Shown: piece after piece, positions 6,546-14,027 of the stretch
Layout of the letters: every line of letters starts with the position of its first letter
Numbering within the stretch: the first letter of the stretch is position 1
Source of the DNA: Bacillota bacterium
GTDB lineage: Bacteria > Bacillota > Clostridia > Oscillospirales > Oscillospiraceae
Assembly (NCBI GenBank): GCA_029268085.1
Contig: JAJUHD010000027.1
Span: 1 to 18,550 of the forward strand
Reading direction: 5' to 3'
DNA: 18,550 bases
Notes under the pieces: generated by a model
The model's input: the letters and a program-made list of their open reading frames with translations, nothing else
Told to the model about the DNA's origin: nothing
The model's database searches: none
Position numbers and translations under genes: made by a program

Positions 6546-6742
6546 CCCGTGCCGATGGTGACGACAGTGCCGATAAAAAGGGGGCTTACTCCGATACCCC
6601 AAAGATCGTCCCTGTTGACCCTGTATGCGGGGGCTTGGATACGGAAGCTCTCCCTTTGGGAGAGGCAAGCAAAGCGTCCGGCTATACGCCGGTCGCATCA
6701 AGCGGGGCTCTGCCCCACACCCCAGTGACGAAAGGAGCATGA
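6539..6742 (+). pseudogene. Out-of-frame C-terminal extension of the RepA-like ATPase
   Basis: In the -1 frame relative to the upstream gene, about 67 codons read ELTRADGDDSADKKGAYSDT, then a Pro/Val-rich linker, ending VTKGA at TGA 6740-6742. The join falls naturally at NGKR/ELTRADGDD, which reads like the C-terminal part of related ATPases. Calling it a displaced extension is inference; part of it also overlaps the candidate oriT hairpins, which may shape its sequence. Confidence 0.45.
6678..6724 (+). other. Candidate origin of transfer (oriT) upstream of mobC
   Basis: Two small hairpins lie directly upstream of mobC: CCGGC-tatac-GCCGG (6678-6692) and GGGGC-tct-GCCCC (6704-6716), followed by ACACCCC. 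The position just before mobC-relaxase and the GGGGC..GCCCC stem fit oriT regions of Gram-positive mobilisable elements. The nick site is not determined. Confidence 0.4.
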
Positions 6743-6743
6743 C

Positions 6744-7058
6744 ATGGAGAAATTAAAGGATAAAAAATTCGCGTTCCGAGTAAGGGAGCGCGACCTGAAT
6801 CAGATCAGATTGAAAGCAAAACGGGCAAAGATGACGGTCACGGATTATCTTGTGGCCTCGTCTCTGGGCAAGGATATCGTCGTCATAGATGGCGTGGAAC
6901 CGCTCATCAATCAGCTGAAAGCTGTCGGTAAAAACCTCAATCAGCTCACCACACTGGCGCATATGGGCAGGATTCAGACCGTCAGACTGGACGAGGTCAA
7001 GGAGGCCTTTGGCGATATCGCCGCCGCCCTTCGTGACCTGACCGGGGAGGTGAAATGA
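6744..7058 (+). CDS. mobC: MobC-like relaxosome accessory protein
   Basis: This 104-residue basic protein starts MEKLKDKKFAFRVRERDLNQ, continues with a ribbon-helix-helix-like segment (IRLKAKRAKMTVTDYLVASS), and has the MobC-type C-terminal helix with LINQLKAVGKNLNQLTTLAH (about residues 53-72). MobC proteins bind near oriT and help the relaxase open the DNA at the nick site. The start has AAAGGAG 7 nt upstream. Its stop overlaps the relaxase start (ATGA, 7055-7058), so the two are probably translationally coupled. Family identification rests on the NLNQL motif, size and position next to a relaxase. Confidence 0.85.
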   Translation: MEKLKDKKFAFRVRERDLNQIRLKAKRAKMTVTDYLVASSLGKDIVVIDGVEPLINQLKAVGKNLNQLTTLAHMGRIQTVRLDEVKEAFGDIAAALRDLTGEVK

Positions 7059-8077
7059 TGGCGACACTCACAAGAGTCAAGGTAAAGCACGCCTCCTGCG
7101 GGAGGATGCTCGGCGCACTCTCGTATGTTCTTCAATCCAAAAAGGTGACGTTCGATGGCGTCCGCGTCGAAACGGGACATAATTGTACGCCCTACACCAG
7201 CTACCTTGAAATGATGACGACCAAGCAATCCTTCAAGAAAACCGACGGCGTCAATTTCTTTCACTATGTTCATTCCTTCTCAAACAAGGAGAACATCACG
7301 CCGTGGCAGGCTAATGAAATCGCACGCGAGCTTGCCGAAAGGCTGTTCCCCGACAACGAATTTGTCATCGCCACCCACAACGATACCGACAATCTCCACT
7401 CGCATATCATCGTCAATTCGGTCAGCTTCAGGGACGGCAAAAAGCTTCATATGTCTCCGACTTCATTACAAGAGCAGCGGCAGGTCAACGATGAAATCTG
7501 CAGGGCGCACGGGTTCTCTGTGCTGGAACCCTATGACGGGCAGAAAAGAAAGAAGCGGCTGACGCCGGGCGAATACCGTGCCGCCATGCGGGGCGAGAGC
7601 TGGAAGTTCTGCCTGATGAAGGCCATCGACGAGGCTCTGGAATACTCCCCCGACAGGAAAAGCTTCATCCTGAACATGGAGTACGAGGGCTATGAGGTGC
7701 GCTGGGACGATGCGCATAAATACATTCTATTCACCACGCCGGAGGGCCAGAAGTGCCGTGATCGCACTCTGCACGATGACACTTACCTCAAGGAAAATCT
7801 TGAAAAGCTGTTCGCCTACCGCGCCGAGCATGGATTCACTCCGCAGACACCAGAGCCACCGGAGGGCTGGCTGGCGCAGGTGAATTCGATGGATAAGCTC
7901 GCCTCAGATGCTGTTTACCTCGGCAAAAGTGTTGAGAAAATGATGGATGTGCCGTCAGCATTAAAGCCTTTTATCCCCACCGACAGCAAGCAGAAAAAGC
8001 GAGAGGCGCTCAAAAAGCTTGCGCAGGGACACAAGCTCCGGAGCGAGCAGGAGCAGGATATGAACCTGACAATGTAA
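7055..8077 (+). CDS. mobA: MOBP-like relaxase/mobilisation nuclease
   Basis: This 340-residue relaxase would nick oriT and carry the transferred strand. The histidine triad motif HNDTDNLHSHIIVN is at residues 108-121, with H108, H115 and H117 as metal ligands and D110 between. An N-terminal tyrosine for strand attachment is probably Y24 in ALSYVLQSKKV, though Y47 or Y50 are also possible. The C-terminal part is charged, ending QKKREALKKLAQGHKLRSEQ. The start overlaps mobC, with GGGGAGGTG upstream. The length is short for relaxases with a fused C-terminal domain but complete for the catalytic part. No type IV secretion genes are present, so transfer would depend on a helper. Confidence 0.9.
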   Translation: MMATLTRVKVKHASCGRMLGALSYVLQSKKVTFDGVRVETGHNCTPYTSYLEMMTTKQSFKKTDGVNFFHYVHSFSNKENITPWQANEIARELAERLFPDNEFVIATHNDTDNLHSHIIVNSVSFRDGKKLHMSPTSLQEQRQVNDEICRAHGFSVLEPYDGQKRKKRLTPGEYRAAMRGESWKFCLMKAIDEALEYSPDRKSFILNMEYEGYEVRWDDAHKYILFTTPEGQKCRDRTLHDDTYLKENLEKLFAYRAEHGFTPQTPEPPEGWLAQVNSMDKLASDAVYLGKSVEKMMDVPSALKPFIPTDSKQKKREALKKLAQGHKLRSEQEQDMNLTM

Positions 8078-8101
8078 CCCGTAATGGAGAAAGGAACTTT
8101 T

Positions 8102-8395
8102 ATGGACAGAGAAAAAATAATTGCAAGGCACTATCTGGAAACAGGAATTCTCGGCTCTTATGAAACCGCCGAGGTAGTACACGAGGAAGAAGAAAACGGA
8201 AAATATGCCCCTTGCTTTGAGGACGCTACCGTCTTTTTTGATAAAACGCAAACGACAACCAATCGCTCCATGTGCATTGAGGGCAGGCGGTATCGCATCT
8301 GCTCGGTGTTCCCGGTGGAGACGAAGCAGACCCCCACGGACAAGCTCCTTGCTCTCATTGACACCGAGCTTGAAAAAGAAACGCACAGTGCCTGA
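8102..8395 (+). CDS. Small TnpW-like element protein
   Basis: This 97-residue protein starts MDREKIIARHYLETGILGSY. ATG 8102 is preferred over ATG 8084 because AGAAAGGA sits 6 nt upstream of the former. The C-terminal part, RYRICSVFPVETKQTPTDKL followed by LALIDTE, resembles the small TnpW proteins next to serine recombinases in Tn4451-like elements, whose function is not established. The N-terminal half (residues 1-55) has ETAEVVHEEEENGKYAPCFE and matches nothing I recognise. It lies between the relaxase (24 nt) and the recombinase (84 nt), probably in one operon. The TnpW link is tentative. Confidence 0.65.
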   Translation: MDREKIIARHYLETGILGSYETAEVVHEEEENGKYAPCFEDATVFFDKTQTTTNRSMCIEGRRYRICSVFPVETKQTPTDKLLALIDTELEKETHSA

Positions 8396-8412
8396 ATTCA
8401 GTAGACTTGCGG

Positions 8413-8449
8413 AAACCGGTGCGGTATGATGTGGTTACCGTACCGGTTT
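8413..8449 (+). promoter_or_regulatory. 14-bp inverted repeat in front of the recombinase gene
   Basis: AAACCGGTGCGGTA (8413-8426) pairs with TACCGTACCGGTTT (8436-8449), 14 bp with one G-U, around a 9-nt loop. It ends 11 nt before the AGGAGG of the recombinase. There is no T-tract, so it is more likely an operator, a translational control hairpin or a recombinase-binding site than a terminator. Confidence 0.6.
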
Positions 8450-8478
8450 GCCTCAAAAGAAGGAGGTTAAATACAAAG

Positions 8479-10131
8479 ATGGCAAACCAAAAATACAACA
8501 TACTTTATGGCAGGCTAAGCCAGGAGGACGAGCTCAAGGGTGACTCCAACAGCATCCAGAACCAGCGTATGCTCCTTGAAAAATATGCGAGAGAAAACGG
8601 CTTCACCAACGAGAAATTCCTGTATGACGACGGTTATTCAGGCACCAACTTCAACCGCCCTGCATGGAACGACGTGATGAAGCTGATCGAGAACGGCGAG
8701 GTTGAAACACTTATAGTGAAAGACCTTTCGAGACTGGGCCGTGAATATCTGCAGGTGGGCTATTACACGGAAATCTACTTTCCGCAGCAGGGCGTCCGCT
8801 TTATCGCGGTCAACGACGGAGTCGATTCCCTCTATTCGGAAACCAACGATTTCACCCCCATGCGCAATTATTTCAATGAGCTCTACGCTAAAGACTCCAG
8901 CAAGAAGGTTCGTATTGTGAAACGTGCGCAGGCTGAACGCGGCGAACTCCTCGGCGGCAGGCCGCCTTATGGTTACAAGAGGGATGAAAACATCCGAAAG
9001 GGCATCGTACCCGACGAGGAAGCGGCTGGCGTCGTAAAGCGCATCTTCGGCCTCTGCGCCGAGGGAAAAGGCCCGAACCAGATCGCAAGGCTGCTGACCA
9101 GAGAGCAGGTACTTACACCCACCAATTACTACTACCGCAAGACAGGAGCCTCCCATGCGTCGCTGGACACCACCAGACCTTACAGCTGGAGTGGCAGCAC
9201 GGTCACCGGCATCCTCGACAACAAGACTTACCTCGGACACATGGCGGGGCTTCGCTCCACGACGCTGTCCTACAAGAACAAGAAGCTCATCCGCCACCCC
9301 GAATCGGAGCAGATTCTGGTTGAGAACACCCACGAGCCGCTGATAACACAGGAGTTATGGGACATCGTACAGGATGTCCGCAAGCACAAAAAGCGGACGC
9401 CGAAGCAGATGGACGAGCCGAATATGTTCTCAGGACTTGTTTACTGCGTCGACTGCGGGAAACCGCTGGTGCTCCACCGGGCCCACACGATGGAAGCAGT
9501 GAAAAACAACTTCATGTGCTACACCTACAAAAAGAAGGGCAAGGACGTCTGCTCGGCTCACTACATCCGAGAGCTGGATTTGACACAGATCATCCTTGAC
9601 GATCTGCGCAGGGTAACGCACTTCGCGAGGCAGAAGGAACGGCTGTTTGCCGAGTACATCAACCGGAAAAACAGCGCGGAGCTTCGCCGGGAGATCAATA
9701 CTGTGCAGAAGGAGCTGGAGTCCATGCGGCGCAGGAACAAGGAGTTAACAGTGCTTTTCAAACGGCTCTACGAGGACAACGTGCTGGGGCGCGTAACCAA
9801 CGAGCAGTTCCGCATCCTCTCCGGCGATTACAATGTCGAGCAGAAGGAGCTCTCGGCAGCCATTCCCGAGAAGGAATCCCGACTGGAGAATCTCAAGGCT
9901 TCCGCCGCCAACGTTGAAGCGTTTATCGAGAAGGCCAAGCGGTATACTGAAATCAGTGAGCTGACTCCGGAAATCTTGAGGCTGTTCATCAGCCGCATCG
10001 AGGTCGGGGAACGTGGCGAAAAATACTCCCGCACCGCCGAGCAGAGCATCCGCATCGTCTACCGCGACGTAGGTGTGATGGACAGCGTGGAGCCGGTCGA
10101 AGAAAATATGGACGAAGAAAACATCGCATAA
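8479..10131 (+). CDS. Large serine recombinase (TnpX-like)
   Basis: This 550-residue recombinase would excise and insert the element through a circular form. The resolvase domain contains YGRLSQEDELKGDSNSIQNQ, with the probable catalytic serine S14, then VKDLSRLGREYLQVGYYTEI. The recombinase domain starts near GGRPPYGYKR. A zinc ribbon pairs CVDC (about residue 322) with two further cysteines in MCYTYKKKGKDVCSAH. A long coiled coil follows (ELRREINTVQKELESMRRRN), then the DUF4368-type tail around LTPEILRLFISRIEVGERG. ATG 8479 is chosen because GGAGG lies 12 nt upstream; an upstream in-frame extension lies within the inverted repeat. It is the last gene before the pyr operon, as expected for a recombinase near the element's end. 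Confidence 0.93.
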   Translation: MANQKYNILYGRLSQEDELKGDSNSIQNQRMLLEKYARENGFTNEKFLYDDGYSGTNFNRPAWNDVMKLIENGEVETLIVKDLSRLGREYLQVGYYTEIYFPQQGVRFIAVNDGVDSLYSETNDFTPMRNYFNELYAKDSSKKVRIVKRAQAERGELLGGRPPYGYKRDENIRKGIVPDEEAAGVVKRIFGLCAEGKGPNQIARLLTREQVLTPTNYYYRKTGASHASLDTTRPYSWSGSTVTGILDNKTYLGHMAGLRSTTLSYKNKKLIRHPESEQILVENTHEPLITQELWDIVQDVRKHKKRTPKQMDEPNMFSGLVYCVDCGKPLVLHRAHTMEAVKNNFMCYTYKKKGKDVCSAHYIRELDLTQIILDDLRRVTHFARQKERLFAEYINRKNSAELRREINTVQKELESMRRRNKELTVLFKRLYEDNVLGRVTNEQFRILSGDYNVEQKELSAAIPEKESRLENLKASAANVEAFIEKAKRYTEISELTPEILRLFISRIEVGERGEKYSRTAEQSIRIVYRDVGVMDSVEPVEENMDEENIA

Positions 10132-10265
10132 AACAGCATGAGGCAAACGACTTTCGCCGTCCGCCTCATACAATAGGCTTTGTTCACAAAATGTCCCTAT
10201 GAACGTTAACAGAAGATGACCGCGGCTTTTTTGCGGCAGTTTTTCGCAAAAATTTAACAAATCAC
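10132..10265 (+). other. Intergenic region expected to hold the element's right end
   Basis: No gene is seen. ATGAGGC (10138-10144) pairs with GCCTCAT (10163-10169) around an 18-nt loop, without a T-tract. TTTTTGCG and CGCAAAAA form an 8-bp inverted repeat near 10230-10252. Because the recombinase ends at 10131 and pyrC starts at 10333, the attachment junction should lie here, but the exact bases are not determined. Confidence 0.4.
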
Positions 10266-10294
10266 TTGACATGCATAATTAAAACTATTAAAGT
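10266..10294 (+). promoter_or_regulatory. Promoter of the pyr operon
   Basis: A perfect -35 TTGACA (10266-10271) and TAAAGT (10289-10294) are 17 bp apart. The predicted leader before pyrC is only about 30 nt, which leaves no room for a PyrR-type attenuator. Confidence 0.55.
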
Positions 10295-10332
10295 ATATTA
10301 AAATATGGTTTCGGGAAAAGGTGGCACTCCCC

Positions 10333-11604
10333 ATGAACATTCTTCTTAAAAGCGGACAGGTATACGTTAAGGGACGCTTTCAGAAAGGGGATATTCTTCT
10401 CTCCGACGGGATAATAACCGCTTTTTCCAGCAGCCTTTCCGACCGCGAGTGCGACGCGGTCTACGATTTGAATAACTGTCACCTGTTTCCGGGCTTCGCG
10501 GATGTGCATGTTCATCTGCGGGAGCCCGGTTTTTCGTACAAGGAAACTATAAAGACTGGCACGATGGCCGCCGCCAGAGGCGGTTTTACAGCGGTGTGCG
10601 CGATGCCGAACACCGATCCTGTTATAGACAGTCCGGAAACGCTTGCCGTCCTGCAGGAGCTAATAAACGGCTCCGCGCTTGTGAGAGTCGTTCCCTATGC
10701 GGCCATAACAAAGGGAGAAAAGGGGACAGAGCTTGCGGAGCTTGAAAGCGTGGCCGGCTCGGTCGCGGGCTTTTCGGACGACGGGCGAGGTGTGCAGAGC
10801 GCCGAAATCATGAAAGCCGCCATGCTGAGGGCAAAAAAGCTGGGCAAGCTGATAGCTGCTCATTGCGAGGACGAAGGGCTTCTCGGCGGAAGCGCCGTGC
10901 ACGACGGAGCCTATGCGAAAAGCCTCGGCGTAAAGGGGATAAGCTCGGAGAGCGAATGGGCGCAGGTGAAGCGCGACATAGAGCTGGTCAGAGAAACGGG
11001 CTGCCGCTACCATGTGTGCCACGTTTCCACCAAGGAAAGCGTTGAGCTTATAAGGCGCGCCAAGGCCGAGGGGCTGCCAGTAAGCTGCGAGACCGCCCCT
11101 CACTACCTGCTTCTGAGCGATTCAGAGCTTAAGGACAGCGGCAGCTTCAAGATGAACCCGCCCATCAGAACGGAAGAGGACAGGACCGCTCTCATAGAAG
11201 GCATAAAAGACGGAACGATAGACGTGATAGCCACCGACCACGCGCCCCATTCTTCCGAGGAAAAGGGCAGGGGAATACTGGGGAGCCTGATGGGGGTAGT
11301 AGGGCTTGAAACGGCTTTCCCGGCGCTTTACACAGGGCTTGTAAGAAAAGGCGTCATACCGCTCTCGAGGCTGATAGAGCTTATGAGCACAAATCCAAGG
11401 CTTATTTTCGGGCTTGGAGGCGGAAAGCTTGAGACAGGCGAGAAGGCGGACCTTACGGTTTTCGACCTAGGCAGAAAATACGCTGTTGATCCCGAACGCT
11501 TCCTGACAAAGGGCCGGGCGACGCCGTTTGCCGGCATGGAGGTCTGGGGGGAGAGCGTGCTTACAGTTTGCGGCGGCAAAATCGTATGGAGGAATTTGTC
11601 TTGA
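10333..11604 (+). CDS. pyrC: Dihydroorotase
   Basis: This cytoplasmic zinc amidohydrolase cyclises carbamoyl-aspartate to dihydroorotate. It has 423 residues, the usual length for the Gram-positive type. DVHVHLREPGF near the N-terminus carries the metal-binding HxH. H residues in AAHCEDEGLL and YHVCHVST, and TDHAPHSSEEKGRG near residue 300, complete the active site. ATG 10333 is preferred with AAGGTGG 8 nt upstream, but GTG 10321 in the same frame (4 residues longer) is possible. It is the first gene of the pyr operon and its stop overlaps the pyrK start by 4 nt. Confidence 0.96.
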   Translation: MNILLKSGQVYVKGRFQKGDILLSDGIITAFSSSLSDRECDAVYDLNNCHLFPGFADVHVHLREPGFSYKETIKTGTMAAARGGFTAVCAMPNTDPVIDSPETLAVLQELINGSALVRVVPYAAITKGEKGTELAELESVAGSVAGFSDDGRGVQSAEIMKAAMLRAKKLGKLIAAHCEDEGLLGGSAVHDGAYAKSLGVKGISSESEWAQVKRDIELVRETGCRYHVCHVSTKESVELIRRAKAEGLPVSCETAPHYLLLSDSELKDSGSFKMNPPIRTEEDRTALIEGIKDGTIDVIATDHAPHSSEEKGRGILGSLMGVVGLETAFPALYTGLVRKGVIPLSRLIELMSTNPRLIFGLGGGKLETGEKADLTVFDLGRKYAVDPERFLTKGRATPFAGMEVWGESVLTVCGGKIVWRNLS

Positions 11605-12338
11605 ATCGGGTCAATTTTGATATAATTACGAATGAGAAAATAGCGAGGGACGTTTACAAGCTCGTTCTTTACGGAGATACAAGCGACATTACCCTGCCCG
11701 GGCAATTTGTCAATATAGCTCTGGACGGATTTTTCCTGCGCCGCCCTCTATCGGTCTGCGACTGGGACCTGAGCCTGCTCACGCTTATTTACAAAACCGT
11801 CGGAGAAGGAACAAAGGCGCTTTCGGAAATGAAGAGGGGATGTCTCGACATACTGACCGGACTCGGTAACGGGTTTAACATGGAGCTTTGCGGGGACAAG
11901 CCTTTGCTGATCGGCGGAGGAGCCGGTATTCCACCTATGTACGGCCTTTGCAGGAGGCTTGTGGAAAAAGGCGCCGAGCCCGCTGTCGTGCTTGGCTTCA
12001 ACACTGCGGAAGACGTTTTTTACTTCGATGAGTTTCAAAAGCTCGGAGTTCTTACCGCCATAGGCACCGCCGACGGCAGCTACGGGATACGGGGCCTTGT
12101 CACGGACGTCATAAGGGCGCTCAGGCTGAATTACAGCAGCTATTGCGCCTGCGGGCCCGAACCGATGCTGAAGGCCGTTGCGGAAGAGCTCCCCTCGCTC
12201 AAAGGGCAGCTCAGCTTCGAGGAGCGCATGGCCTGCGGATTCGGAGCCTGTATGGGCTGCAGCTGCAAGACGAAATACGGTTCAAAGCGAATTTGCAAGG
12301 ACGGGCCGGTTTTGAGATCGGACGAAGTAGTTTGGTAA
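11601..12338 (+). CDS. pyrK: Dihydroorotate dehydrogenase electron-transfer subunit
   Basis: This 245-residue FAD and 2Fe-2S protein passes electrons from dihydroorotate oxidation by PyrD to NAD+. The flavin domain has LPGQFVNIAL and RRPLSVCDWD, and the pyridine-nucleotide region has LIGGGAGIPPMYGLCRRL. The C-terminal cysteines in MACGFGACMGCSCKTKYGS plus ICKDGP give the CX4CX2C...C ligand set of the 2Fe-2S cluster. The start is TTG 11601, inside a TTGA overlap with the pyrC stop, with GGAGG 8 nt upstream; a longer version would begin inside pyrC without a ribosome site. It precedes pyrD, its partner subunit. Confidence 0.95.
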   Translation: MNRVNFDIITNEKIARDVYKLVLYGDTSDITLPGQFVNIALDGFFLRRPLSVCDWDLSLLTLIYKTVGEGTKALSEMKRGCLDILTGLGNGFNMELCGDKPLLIGGGAGIPPMYGLCRRLVEKGAEPAVVLGFNTAEDVFYFDEFQKLGVLTAIGTADGSYGIRGLVTDVIRALRLNYSSYCACGPEPMLKAVAEELPSLKGQLSFEERMACGFGACMGCSCKTKYGSKRICKDGPVLRSDEVVW

Positions 12339-12351
12339 GGGGGAGTCTTCT

Positions 12352-13263
12352 TTGGCGGACATGAGCGTAACACTCTGCGGTCTCAAGCTCGACAATCCCG
12401 TTATTCCGGCGAGCGGCGTTTTCGGCTACGGCGCTGAGTTCAAGGACTTTTACGACATCAACATACTCGGTTCATTTTCATTCAAGGGTACGACAAAGGA
12501 GCCGCGCTTCGGAAATCCCACTCCCAGAATAGCCGAGTGCTGCTGCGGCATGATAAATTCAATAGGCCTTCAAAATCCGGGTATAGAGGCTGTAATCAGC
12601 GAGGAGCTCCCGAATATATCGACATATTTCAAAAAGCCGGTCATAGCGAACGTCGGGGGCTACTCCGTCAGCGAATTCGTTTACTGCGCGGAAATGCTGA
12701 GCGAAGCGCCCCAGGTAGGCATTATTGAGGTTAACATAAGCTGCCCGAACATCCACAGGGGAGGAGCGAATTTCGCATCGGACCCAAAATCGGCCGCCGA
12801 AGTCACGGCAGCGGTCCGAAAGGTTTCCAAAAAGCCCATATTCATAAAGCTCAGCCCCAACGTGACGAGCATAGCCGATGTGGCCAGGGCCTGCGAGGAC
12901 GCGGGGGCCGACGGACTCAGCCTTATAAATACGCTTCTCGGCATGAGGATAGACATAAAGAGGGCGAGGCCCGTCATCGCGAACAAGGCGGGCGGTTTTT
13001 CCGGAAGGGCCATATTTCCGGTGGCGCTCAGGATGGTATACGATACCGCCGCGGCGGTAAAGATACCGATTATGGGCATGGGCGGCGTGGCCACGGCCAA
13101 AGACGTGATTGAAATGATGATGGCGGGCGCTACCGCCGTGCAGATCGGGGCGGAAAATCTCAGAAACCCGTTCGTGTGCAAGGAAATAATCGAAGAATTG
13201 CCGAGCCTTATGGCTGAACTTAATATAGAGAGGCTTGCCGATATAATCGGCATCGCACAATAG
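12352..13263 (+). CDS. pyrD: Dihydroorotate dehydrogenase, NAD-linked catalytic subunit (PyrDB type)
   Basis: This 303-residue FMN TIM-barrel enzyme oxidises dihydroorotate to orotate and forms a complex with PyrK. Motifs seen are LDNPVIPASGVFGYG near the start, INSIGLQNPGI, EVNISCPNIHRGGANF with the class 1 active-site cysteine, FIKLSPNV, and the FMN phosphate-binding GMGGVATAKDVIEMMMAGAT. The presence of pyrK supports class 1B. The probable start is TTG 12352 (MADMSVTL) with GGGGGAG 6 nt upstream; ATG 12361 would place that site 15 nt away. A 52-nt gap with a perfect palindrome separates it from pyrF. Confidence 0.95.
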   Translation: MADMSVTLCGLKLDNPVIPASGVFGYGAEFKDFYDINILGSFSFKGTTKEPRFGNPTPRIAECCCGMINSIGLQNPGIEAVISEELPNISTYFKKPVIANVGGYSVSEFVYCAEMLSEAPQVGIIEVNISCPNIHRGGANFASDPKSAAEVTAAVRKVSKKPIFIKLSPNVTSIADVARACEDAGADGLSLINTLLGMRIDIKRARPVIANKAGGFSGRAIFPVALRMVYDTAAAVKIPIMGMGGVATAKDVIEMMMAGATAVQIGAENLRNPFVCKEIIEELPSLMAELNIERLADIIGIAQ

Positions 13264-13264
13264 A

Positions 13265-13290
13265 TCAGGGGGCAAATATTTGCCCCCTGA
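13265..13290. repeat. Perfect 26-bp palindrome between pyrD and pyrF
   Basis: TCAGGGGGCAAAT is followed directly by its exact reverse complement, 13-bp arms with no spacer. It begins 2 bp after the pyrD stop. The plus-strand sequence after it is AAAATAAG, not a T-tract, so it is not a standard terminator. It may be an mRNA processing or stability hairpin, or a protein-binding site. Confidence 0.9.
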
Positions 13291-13315
13291 AAATAAGTGA
13301 CTGAAGGAGTAAATA

Positions 13316-14014
13316 ATGGGTAAGGATGTTATAATTGCGCTGGATTTTTCTGCTGCGGAAGAGGCGTATGCCTTCCTTGACAAATTCGGGGACGAAAAGC
13401 CCTATGTAAAAATAGGGATGGAGCTTTTTTACTCCGAGGGCCCCGGGATAGTGCATGAAATAAAGAGAAGGGGCCACAGGCTGTTTCTCGACCTTAAGCT
13501 GCACGACATACCGAACACGGTAAAAAAGGCCATGAGGGCGCTCTCCACGCTTGAGGTCGATATGTGCAACGTACATGTGGCCGGAACGATAGAGATGATG
13601 CGCGCGGCTCTGGAAGGACTAACGAGAGCCGACGGCAGCAGACCCAAACTAATAGGAGTCACTCAGCTGACTTCAACGAGCGAGGAGCAGATGCAGAAGG
13701 AACTTCTTATCGGCGTATCCATAAACGATGCTATCCTGAAGTACGCAAAAAATGCGAAGGATGCGGGTCTTGACGGCGTCGTGTGTTCGCCGCTGGAGGC
13801 CGAAATGGTCAAAAACGCCTGCGGCAAAGGCTTTATAACGGTGACGCCGGGAATAAGATTTGCAGATTCAGCTGAAGATGACCAGACAAGGATAACGACT
13901 CCGGAGAAAGCGAAGAAGACAGGTGCGGATTATATAGTGGTCGGAAGGCCAATTACGGCCTCTCCGGACCCCGTTGCCGCATACAGAAGATGCGTAAGGG
14001 AATTTGTGGACTGA
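13316..14014 (+). CDS. pyrF: Orotidine 5'-phosphate decarboxylase
   Basis: This 232-residue TIM-barrel enzyme converts OMP to UMP, the last step of the pathway. The signature FLDLKLHDIPNTV carries the catalytic Asp-Lys-Asp set. ALDFSAAEEA and KIGMELFYSEGP at the N-terminus and TPGIRF plus YIVVGRPI at the C-terminus are typical of the bacterial short form. The start has GGAG 7 nt upstream. The pyrE ribosome site lies immediately behind its stop. Confidence 0.96.
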   Translation: MGKDVIIALDFSAAEEAYAFLDKFGDEKPYVKIGMELFYSEGPGIVHEIKRRGHRLFLDLKLHDIPNTVKKAMRALSTLEVDMCNVHVAGTIEMMRAALEGLTRADGSRPKLIGVTQLTSTSEEQMQKELLIGVSINDAILKYAKNAKDAGLDGVVCSPLEAEMVKNACGKGFITVTPGIRFADSAEDDQTRITTPEKAKKTGADYIVVGRPITASPDPVAAYRRCVREFVD

Positions 14015-14027
14015 GAAGGAGGAAACG

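Noticed and set aside
8638..9333. Long open frame antisense to the serine recombinase
   Set aside because: The recombinase frame has clear catalytic and zinc motifs; the antisense product is compositionally a shadow.
10138..10169. Hairpin behind the recombinase as a terminator
   Set aside because: The stem is 7 bp, the loop is 18 nt, and no T-tract follows.
3465..10259. Nine-base direct repeat AATTTAACA at 3465-3473 and 10251-10259 as attachment sites
   Set aside because: It is short and AT-rich, so a chance match between two AT-rich regions is plausible, and nothing else links the two sites.
10295..10332. PyrR attenuator or riboswitch before pyrC
   Set aside because: The predicted leader is about 30 nt, too short for either.
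12559..13383. Long antisense open frame across pyrD
   Set aside because: It crosses the palindrome and the pyrF start, and the pyrD motifs on the plus strand are unambiguous.
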